The notes: generated from the sequence alone by a model not told the origin. DNA of 64,000 nucleotides from Arthrobacter sp. PAMC25564 (GCF_004798705.1 NZ_CP039290.1:2666001-2730000), one strand, 5' to 3'. Positions 38,372 to 48,253 are shown, counted from the stretch's first letter. Made by a program: numbers and translations.

Positions 38372-39125
38372 CAATGGCCATGCTCCTGGTGTTGGGGGTG
38401 GCGGCGCTATCCAGCCCGAATGTTGCATCCGGGAATTCGTGCCGCAGGGCCACGAGCTGCTCGAGGTCGGCGACGGTGCGCCCTTGGAGGGTGTCCCAGG
38501 TGGCGCGGCGGGGATCGTGCGGCAGTGGCATGATGTGCGGAATGGCGACGGTCACAACACCGGAGGCCACGGCCGCCGCAACGCCCGGGACGGAGTCTTC
38601 CAGCGCTACGCATTCGTGCAGGGTGAGGCCGGGATCCTGGAGCTGGAGCAGTTCAACGGCTTTCAGATACGCCTCAGGGTGGGGTTTCCCGTGCGTGACG
38701 GTGTCCCCCGTGACCAGGAAGTCGAAGTAGGGCTTGGGCAGGCTTGCGACAATCTCGCGGGCGAGCGGCGCCTCGGACATCGTGACGAGGGCGCACCGGA
38801 TGCCTGCCGTGTGGAGCTCGTCCAGCAGTTCGCGCGCCCCGGGCCGCCACGGCACGGAGTTCCGGACCTGGCCGATGACGTGGGCCGTGAGGCTGTCGAT
38901 GATTTCACGTTGCCCCAATGCCACGCCGGCGTCCTGCAGGAGCCCGGCCGAGAACATGAGGGACTGGCCGACGAGCTGCATGGCCTGGGCGTGCGACCAC
39001 TGGCCGCCGTGGGCCGCGACGAGGGCGTGCTCGGCTTCGATCCAGTACGGCTCGGTGTCGACGATGGTGCCATCCATGTCCCATAACGCAGCTTTGAGCA
39101 GTGGCCGGGAAGCGAAGGATTGCAT
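38367..39125 (-). CDS. HAD-superfamily phosphatase
   Basis: This 252-aa HAD hydrolase has motif I ALWDMDGTIVDTEPYW (nucleophile and acid Asp), a cap domain, motif II ALVTMSEAPLA, motif III Lys in GKPHPEAYLKA and motif IV VALEDSVPGVAAAVASG. It is of the beta-phosphoglucomutase/phosphatase type with substrate unknown. It overlaps the protease gene and is the first gene of the leftward run that contains the proteasome cluster. Confidence 0.9.
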
Positions 39126-39255
39126 GCCCCAAGTCTACGGGGCGGCCCTGTGAGGGGGCTGGTGACTACGCCTAGGGCGAATATCAGTCATGTTCCGCCT
39201 ATTTCCGGCGCTTCATTCGCTGCGTGGGCCCGCCCCTTGGACGTAGGGTGAAGGG

Positions 39256-40161
39256 ATGAACAGCTTCGACGGAGACACCACGGAAACGGGCGCCGTGCCT
39301 GAACCGGAACGGCTGCTGCAGCCGGTTCCGGAGGGCCAGCGCATCACGGTGATGCTTGCCGCCTTTGAGGGGTGGAACGACGCCGGAGAAGCCGCGAGCG
39401 ATGCCCTGCGCTACCTCAACAAGCTCTGGGGCGGCAAGAAGGTTGCCTCGATCGACGCCGACGAGTACTACGATTTCCAGTTCACCCGCCCCACCATCCG
39501 CAGGACCGCATCGGGCGAACGGAAGATCAAGTGGCCGTCCACCCGGATCTATAAGGCCAGCGTTCCGCACTCGAATGTGGACGTCATCTTCGTCCAGGGC
39601 ACCGAACCGTCCTACAAATGGCGCGCCTACACCGCCGAGCTGCTGGTTCACGCCGAGGCCCTGCACGTGGACTACGTGATCCTGGTCGGTGCCCTGCTCG
39701 CGGACGTGCCGCACAGCCGCCCCATCCCGGTGAGCGCCTCCACGGATGACAATGCCGTGCGGGAGCGGCTGGACCTGGAGGCCTCGCAGTACGAGGGTCC
39801 GGTGGGGATCGTCGGGGTGCTTGCCGAGGTCGCGATGCTGGCCGGCCTGCCCACGGTGTCGCTCTGGGCCGCCGTGCCGCACTACGTGGCCCAGGCGCCC
39901 TCCCCCAAGGCGCAGCTGGCTCTGTTGCACCGGATCGAGGAGCTGCTGCAGGTCCCCCTGGACACCACGGACCTTGTCGAGGAATCGGATGCCTGGGAGC
40001 GCGGTGTGGACGAGCTGGCCACGGAGGACCCTGAAATTGCGGCCTATGTGCGCCAGCTCGAGGAGGCGAAGGACACCGCCGACCTCCCCGAGGCGAGCGG
40101 GGAATCGATCGCCCGCGAATTCGAGCGTTACCTCAAGCGCCGGGGCAAGGACAAGCAGTAG
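39256..40161 (+). CDS. PAC2-family protein
   Basis: This 301-aa protein belongs to the PAC2 (proteasome assembly chaperone 2-like) family widespread in actinobacteria. Visible segments are MLAAFEGWNDAGEAASDALR, VDYVILVGALLADVPHSRPI and YEGPVGIVGVLAEVAMLAGL, followed by an acidic, helical C-terminus. In actinobacteria its function is not established; the family name comes from eukaryotic proteasome assembly. It is divergent from the HAD/proteasome run by 130 bp and convergent with mshC. Confidence 0.9.
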   Translation: MNSFDGDTTETGAVPEPERLLQPVPEGQRITVMLAAFEGWNDAGEAASDALRYLNKLWGGKKVASIDADEYYDFQFTRPTIRRTASGERKIKWPSTRIYKASVPHSNVDVIFVQGTEPSYKWRAYTAELLVHAEALHVDYVILVGALLADVPHSRPIPVSASTDDNAVRERLDLEASQYEGPVGIVGVLAEVAMLAGLPTVSLWAAVPHYVAQAPSPKAQLALLHRIEELLQVPLDTTDLVEESDAWERGVDELATEDPEIAAYVRQLEEAKDTADLPEASGESIAREFERYLKRRGKDKQ

Positions 40162-40219
40162 CCGGAGGCCGGCACCTGGGACACCCGCCCTGCTGTGGCC
40201 CGGCGGTGGCGCTGCAGGC

Positions 40220-41545
40220 TTAGAGTTCGACGCCGAGCAGGGCGTCGACGGCGTCGCTGACCAGCGCGGCGTCGACGGCGCTGACTGCCGGCGCTGAAGC
40301 CGGGCCGGCGGCACCGGCCGCACTCGCTGCGGACGCACTGTGCGCCAGGGCGGACGCGGCCCACTGGTCCACCGCGGCCACGGCACCGGGGGCGTTCAGG
40401 TCGTTGGACAGTTCGGTCCGCAGCCGGGTGACCAGCGCGCCGGCGGAGCCGGCGGGTGCCACGGCCACGGCGGAACGCCAGGAAAGAAGCCTCGCCTTGG
40501 CGTCGGCGAAGCCGGCGTCGGTCCAGGACCAGTCGGAGCGGTAGTGGTGGGCCAGGATCGCCAGGCGGATGGCGGCCGGATCCTCCCCGGCGGCGCGGAG
40601 CCTGGAGACCAGGACCAGGTTGCCCTTGGACTTGGACATCTTTTCGCCGTCCAGCCCGACCATGCCGGCGTGCGCGAAGTGGCGTGCCAGTGGAACGCCG
40701 GCGAGCGAGTACGCATGCCCAGCGCCCATCTCGTGATGGGGGAAGATCAGGTCCGAGCCGCCGCCCTGCACGGTGAAGGGTGCGGGCAGGTATTTTTGGG
40801 CGATGACGGTGCATTCGATGTGCCAGCCGGGGCGTCCTTCTCCCAGTTCGCCGCCGTCCCAGCGCGGCTCGCCCTCGCGGGCAACCCGCCACAGCAGCGG
40901 GTCCAGCGCCTGGCGTTTTCCGGCCCGGCCCGGGTCTCCGCCGCGTTCGGCGAAAAGCCCCAGCATTTCGGCGTCGGAGAGTCCCGAGACAGAGCCGAGC
41001 GTCCAGGCGTCGACGGCGTCGGCGGTGTGCTTGCCGGCCGCCTCGACGTCGTAGTAGACATCGCCGTCGGGCTCGCCGGCGCCGCCGGCCACCCTGTATG
41101 CCAGGCCCTGGTGCAGGAGCCGCTCGATGGCGGGCACGATCATGGGGATGGCTTCGACGGCACCGACATAGCGGTCCGGCGCCAGCACGTTGAGGGCTTC
41201 CATATCCGTCTGGAAGAGCTCGATCTGGCTCGCCGCGAGCTCCCGCCAGTCGACGCCGGTCGCCGTCGCGCGCTCCAGCAGGGGGTCGTCGACGTCGGTC
41301 ACGTTCTGGACGTAGGAGACCTGCTGGCCGCCGTCGCGCCAGGCCCGGTTGAGCAGGTCGAAGGCGACGTAGCTGGCGGCGTGCCCCATATGGGTGGCGT
41401 CATACGGGGTGATCCCGCAGACATACATGGACTGCTCACCCGTTGCCTCGAGGGTGACAATTCCGCCCTTGGCGGTGTCGAAGAGGCGGACGGCAGGCAT
41501 GCTGCCCGGGAGCTGGGGAACAGGGCGGGATATCCAGGATTTCAC
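40220..41545 (-). CDS. mshC: L-cysteine:GlcN-Ins ligase MshC (mycothiol biosynthesis)
   Basis: This 441-aa cysteinyl-tRNA-synthetase-like enzyme has the adenylation motif [20 protein letters not shown] (the HIGH box as HMGH) and zinc-site residues in [12 protein letters not shown] and [11 protein letters not shown]. The second signature is KMSKSKGN (KMSKS). MshC joins L-cysteine to 1-D-myo-inosityl-2-amino-2-deoxy-glucopyranoside, the fourth step to mycothiol. It is shorter than CysS because it lacks the tRNA anticodon domain. Its stop faces the PAC2 gene. Confidence 0.95.
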   Translation of the reverse strand: MKSWISRPVPQLPGSMPAVRLFDTAKGGIVTLEATGEQSMYVCGITPYDATHMGHAASYVAFDLLNRAWRDGGQQVSYVQNVTDVDDPLLERATATGVDWRELAASQIELFQTDMEALNVLAPDRYVGAVEAIPMIVPAIERLLHQGLAYRVAGGAGEPDGDVYYDVEAAGKHTADAVDAWTLGSVSGLSDAEMLGLFAERGGDPGRAGKRQALDPLLWRVAREGEPRWDGGELGEGRPGWHIECTVIAQKYLPAPFTVQGGGSDLIFPHHEMGAGHAYSLAGVPLARHFAHAGMVGLDGEKMSKSKGNLVLVSRLRAAGEDPAAIRLAILAHHYRSDWSWTDAGFADAKARLLSWRSAVAVAPAGSAGALVTRLRTELSNDLNAPGAVAAVDQWAASALAHSASAASAAGAAGPASAPAVSAVDAALVSDAVDALLGVEL

Positions 41546-41560
41546 AGCCCAAGCCTAGTG

Positions 41561-42394
41561 CTAGGCACTGATGACATTGAAACCGAGCAGCAGGTACAGC
41601 GCAAGGCCCAGGAAGATCCGGTACCAGACGAAGAGTCGGTAGCTCCGGGTGGAGACGAACTTGAGGAACCAGCCAATGATGATGTAGCCCACCACGAAGG
41701 CGATGGCGGTGGCGAGGGCGGTTTCCGGGAGACCGTAGGGTCCCGTGATGCCTTCCTTGGAGACGACTTTGTATAGCTGGTACAGGCCGCTGCCGAACAC
41801 GGCGGGGATGGCCAGCAGGAAGGAGTAGCGGGCCGCAGCCTCGCGGGTGTAGCCCATCAGCAGGCCTGCGGTGATGGTTCCACCGGAGCGGGACACCCCT
41901 GGGATCAGTGCCATGGCCTGCGCCAGCCCATACCAGATCCCCTGCTTGTAGCTGAGCTTGCTCAGCTCGCGTTCCTGGCGCCCGACGGCGTCCGCGACGG
42001 CGAGGATCATGCCAAAGACAATCAGGGTTGTCGCAACGATCCAGAGACTGCGCAGTACCGACTCGATCTGGTCCTGGAAGAGCAGCCCGAGGATGATGAT
42101 GGGCAGGCTGCCGAGGATCACGAGCCAGCCCATCCGTGCGTCCGGATCCTGCCGGGGCACCCTGCCGGTGAGGGAGCCGAACCAGGCCTTGACGATGCGC
42201 ACGATGTCGTGCCGGAAGTAGACGATCACGGCTGTCTCGGTGCCGAGTTGGGTGATGGCGGTGAACGCCGCGCCGGGGTCGGCTGCGTTGGAGAGGAATG
42301 ACCCCACGATCTTCAGGTGGGCGCTCGAGGAGATCGGAAGGAACTCTGTCAGTCCCTGCACAAGGCCCAGCAGGGCGGCTTCAAACCAGTTCAC
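41561..42394 (-). CDS. uppP: Undecaprenyl-diphosphate phosphatase UppP (BacA)
   Basis: This 277-aa integral membrane enzyme begins [20 protein letters not shown] with the ISSSAHL segment of the catalytic motif and has the second motif [20 protein letters not shown]. It dephosphorylates undecaprenyl pyrophosphate, recycling the lipid carrier of cell-wall synthesis, and confers bacitracin tolerance. I placed the start at GTG 42394, since upstream sequence in frame has no family support. The gene lies 15 bp upstream of mshC. Confidence 0.94.
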   Translation of the reverse strand: MNWFEAALLGLVQGLTEFLPISSSAHLKIVGSFLSNAADPGAAFTAITQLGTETAVIVYFRHDIVRIVKAWFGSLTGRVPRQDPDARMGWLVILGSLPIIILGLLFQDQIESVLRSLWIVATTLIVFGMILAVADAVGRQERELSKLSYKQGIWYGLAQAMALIPGVSRSGGTITAGLLMGYTREAAARYSFLLAIPAVFGSGLYQLYKVVSKEGITGPYGLPETALATAIAFVVGYIIIGWFLKFVSTRSYRLFVWYRIFLGLALYLLLGFNVISA

Positions 42395-42445
42395 GTTTAT
42401 AGACCCTACGTTATGAACCGCCCGGATCACCGTAAGCTTGCTGAC

Positions 42446-43381
42446 ATGCAGCAGCGTTATGTCGGCAACAGTGGGTTGCGTGTGTCCTCTCTCTCCCTTG
42501 GCACCATGTCCTGGGCCCGCGAAACCGATGAGCAGGATGCCTCCGGGCTGCTCAGGAGCTTCGTGGACGGCGGTGGGACCCTGATCGACACGGCGGCGTC
42601 CTACGCCGGGGGCCAGGCTGAGGTGATGCTTGGCGGGATGCTGGGCGACGTCGTCGCGCGCTCCGAGCTGGTCATCTCCACCAAAGCCGGACTTTCGATG
42701 TCGGGCGGCCGCCGCAGCGTCGACACCTCCCGTAACGGAATGCTGTCCGGGCTGGACGCAAGCCTCGCGCGGCTGGGCACGGACTATGTGGACCTCTGGT
42801 TCGCCCACGCATGGGACCCCAACGTGCCACTGGAGGAAACGCTGTCCGCCCTCGAATTCGCGGTCCGCTCCGGCCGCGCGCGCTATGTGGGGGTGTCCAA
42901 CTTCAACGGCTGGCAGACGGCGAAGGCCGCGGCCGTCGCGGGGTTCCCGCTGGTCGCGAACCAGTCTGAGTACTCATTGCTGCACCGCACGCCCGAGACG
43001 GAGCTGATCCCGGCGATCGAAGACGCCGGGCTCGGCCTGATGGCGTGGGGGCCGCTGGGCCGCGGGGTGTTGAGCGGGAAGTACCGCGGCCACATCCCGG
43101 CGGACTCCCGTGCCGCCCACGAGAGGCTCGCAGGTTATGTGGAGCCGTACCTTGAGGGGGCGGCGTCCAGCGTGGTGGAAGCCGTGGCGATGGCTGCGAA
43201 GGGACTCGGCCGGACTGCCCTGGACGTCTCGCTGAGCTGGTTGCTGTCCCAGCACGGTGTCGCTACAGCGATCGTGGGCGCACGGACGCCCGTGCAGCTC
43301 AAGGAAGTCCTGGATGCAACGCTGGCCCCGCTCCCCCCGGAGATCGCCCAGGCGCTGGAAGATGTGTCCGACCCGGCCTGA
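42446..43381 (+). CDS. Aldo/keto reductase
   Basis: From ATG 42446 this encodes 311 aa with the family start [20 protein letters not shown]. The catalytic Tyr is in [18 protein letters not shown], the Lys in LVISTKAGL and a His in [11 protein letters not shown]; the NADPH-binding end reads [10 protein letters not shown]. It resembles the voltage-gated potassium-channel beta-subunit type AKRs that reduce aldehydes with NADPH. An in-frame ATG at 42413 is an alternative start. It is divergent from uppP with only about 50 bp between starts. Confidence 0.9.
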   Translation: MQQRYVGNSGLRVSSLSLGTMSWARETDEQDASGLLRSFVDGGGTLIDTAASYAGGQAEVMLGGMLGDVVARSELVISTKAGLSMSGGRRSVDTSRNGMLSGLDASLARLGTDYVDLWFAHAWDPNVPLEETLSALEFAVRSGRARYVGVSNFNGWQTAKAAAVAGFPLVANQSEYSLLHRTPETELIPAIEDAGLGLMAWGPLGRGVLSGKYRGHIPADSRAAHERLAGYVEPYLEGAASSVVEAVAMAAKGLGRTALDVSLSWLLSQHGVATAIVGARTPVQLKEVLDATLAPLPPEIAQALEDVSDPA

Positions 43382-43385
43382 CTCC

Positions 43386-43404
43386 CGCCGGCGTGGTGCC
43401 GGCG
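43386..43404. terminator. Hairpin between convergent genes
   Basis: cgccggc-gtggt-gccggcg is a perfect 7-bp stem with a 5-nt loop just after the aldo/keto reductase stop, facing the small acidic-protein gene. Confidence 0.5.
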
Positions 43405-43438
43405 CCACCCGGTCCGTGAGGTCGGTGTGGTCTTTGGG

Positions 43439-43696
43439 TCAGTCCTGGAGGATCTCGAGGTCTTCCTCGTCGTCGACGTCTTCCTCATCGTCCTCGTCGT
43501 CGATGACTTCCAGCGGCGTCACTTCCCCATAGGCTTCATAGAGGGAGTCCTCGTAGACTTCAAAGGCATCGGCAACGGCAAAAAAAGCCGCTTCGACCGC
43601 GGGATCCCCATCGCCACGGCGGGCCGCGGCAGCGGCCAGGTGCTCCTGCAGGGCGGAAGTGAGTGATTCAAGCGCGACACGCGGATCGATGCTCAT
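43439..43696 (-). CDS. Small acidic protein of unknown function
   Basis: This 85-aa protein has an N-terminal helical part (PRVALESLTSALQEHLAAAA ... FEVYEDSLYEAYGEVTPLEV) and a strikingly acidic tail of mostly Asp and Glu (about residues 65-83). I cannot assign a domain. The tail suggests binding to a basic partner, or disorder. It is oriented convergently to the aldo/keto reductase and divergently from the DUF5703 gene by 39 bp. Confidence 0.7.
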   Translation of the reverse strand: MSIDPRVALESLTSALQEHLAAAAARRGDGDPAVEAAFFAVADAFEVYEDSLYEAYGEVTPLEVIDDEDDEEDVDDEEDLEILQD

Positions 43697-43735
43697 GACT
43701 TCACGTTAGCGGGAAAAAGACGAAAATGGAGAGCA

Positions 43736-43969
43736 ATGAAGGAACATTTTCTGAGCAGTTCAGTCCGGCGGGAGCGGGACTATGTGAAGCAGTACGAATA
43801 CCTCGTACTGACGGTCAGCCCTGAGGATTCCCTGCCGGAGGCCCGCCGCCGCCTCGTGGAGCATTCCGAGTACGGCAAGTGGGAACTTGAGCGCAGCGTG
43901 CTCTATCTGGGCGGCGGACGGCGTTTCTGGCTGCGCCGGAGGGTCACCCAGGTCCAGCGAACCGTCTAG
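43736..43969 (+). CDS. DUF5703 family protein
   Basis: This 77-aa protein has the actinobacterial DUF5703 pattern: YEYLVLTVSPEDSLPEARRR, HSEYGKWELERSVLYLGGGR and a basic end FWLRRRVTQVQRT. Its function is not known. It reads into the acyl-CoA dehydrogenase gene tail-to-tail, 7 bp apart. Confidence 0.82.
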   Translation: MKEHFLSSSVRRERDYVKQYEYLVLTVSPEDSLPEARRRLVEHSEYGKWELERSVLYLGGGRRFWLRRRVTQVQRTV

Positions 43970-43976
43970 GCTCCCG

Positions 43977-45140
43977 TCAGGGCGTTTCCAGCGGCCCGAG
44001 CCAGGCGTTGGCCACCGTGTTGTGCGCCGACTCGTCGTCGGAGGGGTGGAACATGCCCGCCAGCACGTCGCGGTACAGCCGCTCCAGTTCCGAACCGCGG
44101 AAATAGCTCGATCCCCCGGACACCCGGATCGCCAGGTCCACCACGGTCCGCGCCGTCTCCGTCGCCCGGACCTTGAGGCCCACCAGCCTGGGGAACCACT
44201 GGACGCCGTGCTCGGCCAGTTCATCGATATCCGTGGCAACGCGGTAAAGCTGCGGGTAGAGCGCGTCCATGGCCATGGCGGCCTCCGCCACCTTCCAGCG
44301 GATATCCGGGTCCTGGGCGTAGCTGCGCCCGCCGTTCTTGAACGAGGTCCGGCGCTGGACGGCCTCCACGCCGAGCGTCAGCGCCCGTTCGCCGATGCCG
44401 GTGTACACCGCTGCCAGCAGCGTCTCGAAGCAGGCGAAGATCGCGAAGATCAGCGGATCCGCGCCGGGACCCACCGGCAGTTTGCGGAAGATCCGGCCGG
44501 CCGGGACGACGGCGCCGTTGAGCACCGTGGTGTTGGACTGGCTGGCCCGCATGCCCAGGGTGTCCCAGTCCGGCAGGATCGCGTAGCCGGGTGTCTCCCG
44601 GGTGATGAAGCCGTGCACCAGCTCCCCCTCGCCGTCCCGGGCAAGGTTGTCCTTGCCGAAGATCCCCAGCCGGGTCCACGCCGGGGAGAGGCTGGTGAAG
44701 ATCTTGCGGCCGGTAAAGGCGTAGCCACCGCCGGGCTGCGGGACGGCCTCGGTGCGCGAGTCGAACAGCACCGAGTCGTTGCCCGCCTCCGAATTCCCGA
44801 AGGCAAAAATCTCCCCCTGCGCGGCTTCCTTGAGGACGAATTCCAGCGAGGCGTCGCCCCGGGCCGCGAGGACCTGCGCGACGCCGGTCCACACGAGGTG
44901 CATGTTGATCGCCAGCGCGGTGGCCGGGGCCGCCGTCGCCAACCGCCGCTGAAGCTGCGCCGCTGCCGCGAGTCCGAGCCCGAGGCCGCCGTCGGACGCC
45001 GGTACGAAGATCTTCAGGTATCCCGCCGCAGCCAGTTCTTCCAGGTCGTCCTGGAAGAACGCGTTGTCCCGGTCGTAACCGGCGGCGCGGCCGCGGATCC
45101 GTTCCAGCAGGGGCTCGGTGAGGATATCTTCCGGCGTCAC
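43977..45140 (-). CDS. Acyl-CoA dehydrogenase family protein
   Basis: This 387-aa flavoprotein has the ACAD three-part layout: a helical N-terminus, a beta middle with GEIFAFGNSEAGNDSVLF and FTGRKIFTSLSPAW, and a C-terminal helical domain. The middle reads like the oxidoreductase branch (DszC/HsaA-related flavin monooxygenases and ACADs). A clear catalytic Glu at the usual position is not evident to me, so either acyl-CoA dehydrogenation or flavin-dependent monooxygenation is possible. It lies 27 bp downstream of the M20 peptidase gene on the same strand. Confidence 0.85.
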   Translation of the reverse strand: MTPEDILTEPLLERIRGRAAGYDRDNAFFQDDLEELAAAGYLKIFVPASDGGLGLGLAAAAQLQRRLATAAPATALAINMHLVWTGVAQVLAARGDASLEFVLKEAAQGEIFAFGNSEAGNDSVLFDSRTEAVPQPGGGYAFTGRKIFTSLSPAWTRLGIFGKDNLARDGEGELVHGFITRETPGYAILPDWDTLGMRASQSNTTVLNGAVVPAGRIFRKLPVGPGADPLIFAIFACFETLLAAVYTGIGERALTLGVEAVQRRTSFKNGGRSYAQDPDIRWKVAEAAMAMDALYPQLYRVATDIDELAEHGVQWFPRLVGLKVRATETARTVVDLAIRVSGGSSYFRGSELERLYRDVLAGMFHPSDDESAHNTVANAWLGPLETP

Positions 45141-45167
45141 GGTTTCACTCTGGCTTTCGCTGCGGGA

Positions 45168-46472
45168 TCAGTAGTTGGTGAGCAGGGTGTCCAGCACGCG
45201 GGCCCCGAATTTCAGCGACTCGGTGGGGACACGTTCGTCGACTCCGTGGAACATCCCGGTGAAATCAAGCTCCTCCGGGAGCTGGAGCGGAGCGAAGCCG
45301 TAGCCGGTAATGCCGAGCCGGCTGAGGGACTTGTTGTCCGTGCCGCCGGAGAGCGTGTACGGCAGGACCTTGGCGCCCGGGTCCTCGGCGTGCAGGGCGT
45401 CGATCATGGAATCGACGAGGTTGCCGGCGAAGGGCACCTCCAGGGAGACGTCATTGTGGACGTAACTGATGTCGATGCCGGTGCCCGCGAGCTCACGGAC
45501 GATCTCCAGGACGTGCTGTTCCTGGCCCGGCAGCGTCCGGCAGTCGATCAGCGCCTCGGCCGATTCGGGGATCACATTGTGCTTGTAGCCGCCCTTGAGC
45601 AGGGTGGGGTTCGTGGTGTTCTGCAGGGTTGCGCCGACGAAGCGGGCCACCGTTCCGAGCTCCTTGAGGATCTTGTCCGGGTCATCCGGATCGAATTCCA
45701 CGCCGGTGAGTTCGGTCACACCGTCGAGGAACTGGCGGGTGGTGGGGGTCAGCTCGACCGGCCACCGGTATTCGCCGATGCGCGAGACGGCGCTGGCAAG
45801 CCGTGTCACGGCGTTGTCCGTGTTGATCTGGGATCCGTGGCCCGCACGGCCGTGGGCCACCAGGCGGAGCCAGGAGAGGCCCTTCTCCGCCGTCTGCAGC
45901 AGATAGGTCCGTTGGCCGCCGATGGTGGCGGAGAAGCCGCCGACCTCGGAGATCGCCTCGGTGGCGCCTTCGAAGATTTCGGGGCGTTTGTCGACGGCGT
46001 AGCTGGCGCCGAATTTGCCGCCGGCTTCCTCGTCGGCGAAGAACGCGAAGATCAGGTCCCGCTTGGGTTTGCGGCCGGTGCGGGCAAAGTTCCGCAGGAC
46101 GGACAGGATCATGGCGTCCATGTCCTTCATGTCCACGGCGCCGCGGCCCCAGATCATGCCGTCCTTGAGTTCGGCACCGAAGGGGTCCACCGACCACTGC
46201 TCGCGCAGGGCCGGAACGACATCCAGGTGGCCGTGGACGACGAGGGCACTGGCGGAGGGGTCCTCGCCTGCAAGGCGGGTCACCACGCTGGCCCGGCCGG
46301 GGGCGGATTCGAAGATCTCGGCGTCGAGCCCCACCTCCGCCATCAGCCCCGCGGTGTATTCGGCGGCCGCTCGCTCCCCCGGGCCGGAGCCGTCACCGTA
46401 GTTGGAGGTGTCGATCCGGATGAGTTCCTGGCAGATCCTGACGACTTCGTCTTCGGGCCTGATGTCAGTCAT
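45168..46472 (-). CDS. M20 family metallopeptidase
   Basis: This 434-aa dizinc hydrolase has the first metal motif ALVVHGHLDVVPALREQW (HxD), the bridging Asp in WGRGAVDMKDMDAM, catalytic Glu pair FAFFADEEAGGKFGA, and a C-terminal metal His in TGMFHGVDERVP. It belongs to the M20/M25/M40 aminoacylase, carboxypeptidase and dipeptidase group; exact substrate unknown. ATG 46472 follows GAGGAGCGATAC, an excellent ribosome-binding site, so the longer open frame is not used. Confidence 0.92.
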   Translation of the reverse strand: MTDIRPEDEVVRICQELIRIDTSNYGDGSGPGERAAAEYTAGLMAEVGLDAEIFESAPGRASVVTRLAGEDPSASALVVHGHLDVVPALREQWSVDPFGAELKDGMIWGRGAVDMKDMDAMILSVLRNFARTGRKPKRDLIFAFFADEEAGGKFGASYAVDKRPEIFEGATEAISEVGGFSATIGGQRTYLLQTAEKGLSWLRLVAHGRAGHGSQINTDNAVTRLASAVSRIGEYRWPVELTPTTRQFLDGVTELTGVEFDPDDPDKILKELGTVARFVGATLQNTTNPTLLKGGYKHNVIPESAEALIDCRTLPGQEQHVLEIVRELAGTGIDISYVHNDVSLEVPFAGNLVDSMIDALHAEDPGAKVLPYTLSGGTDNKSLSRLGITGYGFAPLQLPEELDFTGMFHGVDERVPTESLKFGARVLDTLLTNY

Positions 46473-46625
46473 GTATCGCTCCTCGTGGGCTGGCTCAGTT
46501 GCTGGCTTCAGCCTACCCACAAGCCCCGATTGGATGTTTCCGGAAACTTCGTGTTAGAGTCTTTCTCGCTGCTTCGGAGAAAAGCAAAGCGCTGAAAGGC
46601 GAAAAGCTTCCCTGAATTACCACCT

Positions 46626-46708
46626 GCGCGGGTGGCGGAATGGCAGACGCGCTAGCTTGAGGTGCTAGTCCTCGAAAGGGGGTGGGGGTTCAAGTCCCCC
46701 TCCGCGCA
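46626..46708 (+). tRNA. tRNA-Leu (anticodon GAG)
   Basis: A full class II tRNA. The acceptor gcgcggg pairs with tccgcgc (last pair G-U), the D arm starts tggcggaatggcagacgc, the anticodon stem gctagc/gctagt holds loop tt-GAG-gt, a long variable arm follows, and the T arm is gggggttcaagtccccc. The discriminator is A and CCA is not encoded. It reads CUC/CUU leucine codons. A strong terminator follows, and decayed mobile-element sequence begins shortly downstream. Confidence 0.95.
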
Positions 46709-46717
46709 CAAGGGAAA

Positions 46718-46753
46718 ACCCCTGGAATCCAAGGATTCCAGGGGTCTTTTTCT
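46718..46753 (+). terminator. Intrinsic terminator after tRNA-Leu
   Basis: The perfect inverted repeat acccctggaatcc/ggattccaggggt is followed by tctttttcttt, 9 bp after the tRNA 3' end. Confidence 0.9.
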
Positions 46754-46944
46754 TTCTTCACGCACACGAGCTCCGGTTTCACCCACGCGGATGCTGAAAA
46801 GCGACACCCGCCGGGTGGACCCCCGCATAATGTTTTTGTGGCTTACATCGAAGATGGAGAAAGCCACGTCGGGCTTGCAGCCTTCGGGCGCTTGGCCAGG
46901 TTGATTGCCGCCTTGCGCTACAGTTCACCGTCACCGGAGAAGCC

Positions 46945-47125
46945 CACTTCAGGTGCATCATGCGGTTCGCCATGGGTGCCGGGAGGTCGTAGGCGTCGAC
47001 AGTGGTTTCGATCGGGTTCATCAGCGCCACGATGGAGACGGAGTCGTTGAGCTTCGTGTCGCCGACGTAGCGGTCCTGCACGACGCGGAGCATGCCCTTC
47101 ATCGTGGACGGTGCGGGGGTGTTGA
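46945..47125 (-). pseudogene. Fragment of an AAA (MoxR-like) ATPase gene
   Basis: About 60 codons survive: NTPAPSTMKGMLRVVQDRYV, GDTKLNDSVSIVALMNPIET and AYDLPAPMANRMMHLKW. These correspond to the Walker B-distal, sensor 1 and arginine-finger stretch of MoxR-type AAA ATPases. The sequence loses resemblance abruptly on both sides (after HLKW and before NTPAP). No start, Walker A or stop of the original gene is present. The flanking 46754-46944 shows only short open frames that I cannot identify. Confidence 0.65.
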
Positions 47126-47132
47126 ACTGACA

Positions 47133-48117
47133 TCGGCACGTATCCGAACAAGAGCCAGCCCACTCCGGGCATGAACCGCAACGTCGTTTACCGCACCTCC
47201 AACTCGGATGCGTTCGACAAAGTCATCGAACCGACCCTCACCGGACCGGAATTGCTCTCCGTCACCGCCGGGCATCCCTGGTCCACCGGCGGCCAGTAGG
47301 ACCGGCACAACATCCTCGCCACCGAGCTCGCACTGCGCGCCGCGGAGTACCTTCCCGTGGGTCTCGTCATGGGCGAGAAGCTCTCGTCTGTGGACCTGCT
47401 CGCCGGCGCCGGCCTGGGCAGAAGACTGCCGAAGGCGGACAACCGCCGCGCGGACGGGACCATCATCCGCGAGGACGGCATGCGTATCGTGTTCGAACTG
47501 ACCGCCACAGCGTCCGCGTCCTTTGACAACAAGGTCCGCCGCTGGGCCGAGCTCATCGCCGCCCGCCCGTTGGAAACCTCAGGGCTGACGGTCGTTTTCA
47601 TCGCCGCCCCCACCCGGACCGTTCCACCCACACAGCTACCGACCCGCGGCACGTAATCTACAAGAAGATGGCCATCGTGCTCCGGGTCTTCCCCGGCCGC
47701 GGGAAAGACTCCCCTGCCGCGCGCATCGGTGTCGCCCACTGGGAGGAATGGTTCCCGGACAGGCACCTGTTGAGCGAATCATTCCTCAACTTGGAAGCCG
47801 ACTTCGCCATCAACGACGCCACTGGACCCTACCGGTGGGTCACGCGCGGCATGCTCACCGACTACGCTGTCGAGCCCTGGCATACCTTCGATGCGACCGC
47901 TGTCCTGGAGAACTCGAAGCTGATCGCCGCCACGCCGCACTGGATGAGGACCGGCGACCACACGCAACTTATCGGCTCACCGATAGACCGCGCCGGGGTC
48001 GATGTCCCGCACCCGGCACCGGCCAAGCCGCACCTGTCAACGGGTCGGCCGCTGGGCGCCGCGGTCGGCAACGGTGGCGAAGCGAAGCTCCCGCGCCTTC
48101 TCCGCATCGAATGGTGA
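47133..48117 (+). pseudogene. Replication-relaxation family protein, broken
   Basis: The remnant reads NVVYRTSNSDAFDKVIEPTL up to TGG-Q, a TAG at 47297-47299, then in the same frame DRHNILATELALRAAEYLPV and FELTATASASFDNKVRRWAE to about 47630. It then continues in another frame (DPRHVIYKKMAIVLRVFPG, WEEWFPDRHLLSESFLNLEA, EPWHTFDATAVLENSKLIAA) to 48117. The pattern is that of replication-relaxation proteins of actinobacterial plasmids and integrative elements. The lesions are a likely CAG-to-TAG change, a frameshift at about 47625-47637 and loss of the 5' end. It marks a former conjugative or plasmid-like element beside tRNA-Leu. Confidence 0.7.
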
Positions 48118-48253
48118 ATGCTGTGGGGTGCAGTCACAGCGTCTGAGTAACAATCGCGGAGTGCTTGACTCGCCGGGCCCGGTACAGAATTCTGATCGCA
48201 ACCCTACGTACGGGCCGGGGGTCCGTGACGGACACCGACCATTGGGGAACACC

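Noticed and set aside
41176..41545. mshC as cysteinyl-tRNA synthetase
   Set aside because: It has both HIGH and KMSKS motifs but is only 441 aa without the anticodon-binding domain; length and sequence fit MshC.
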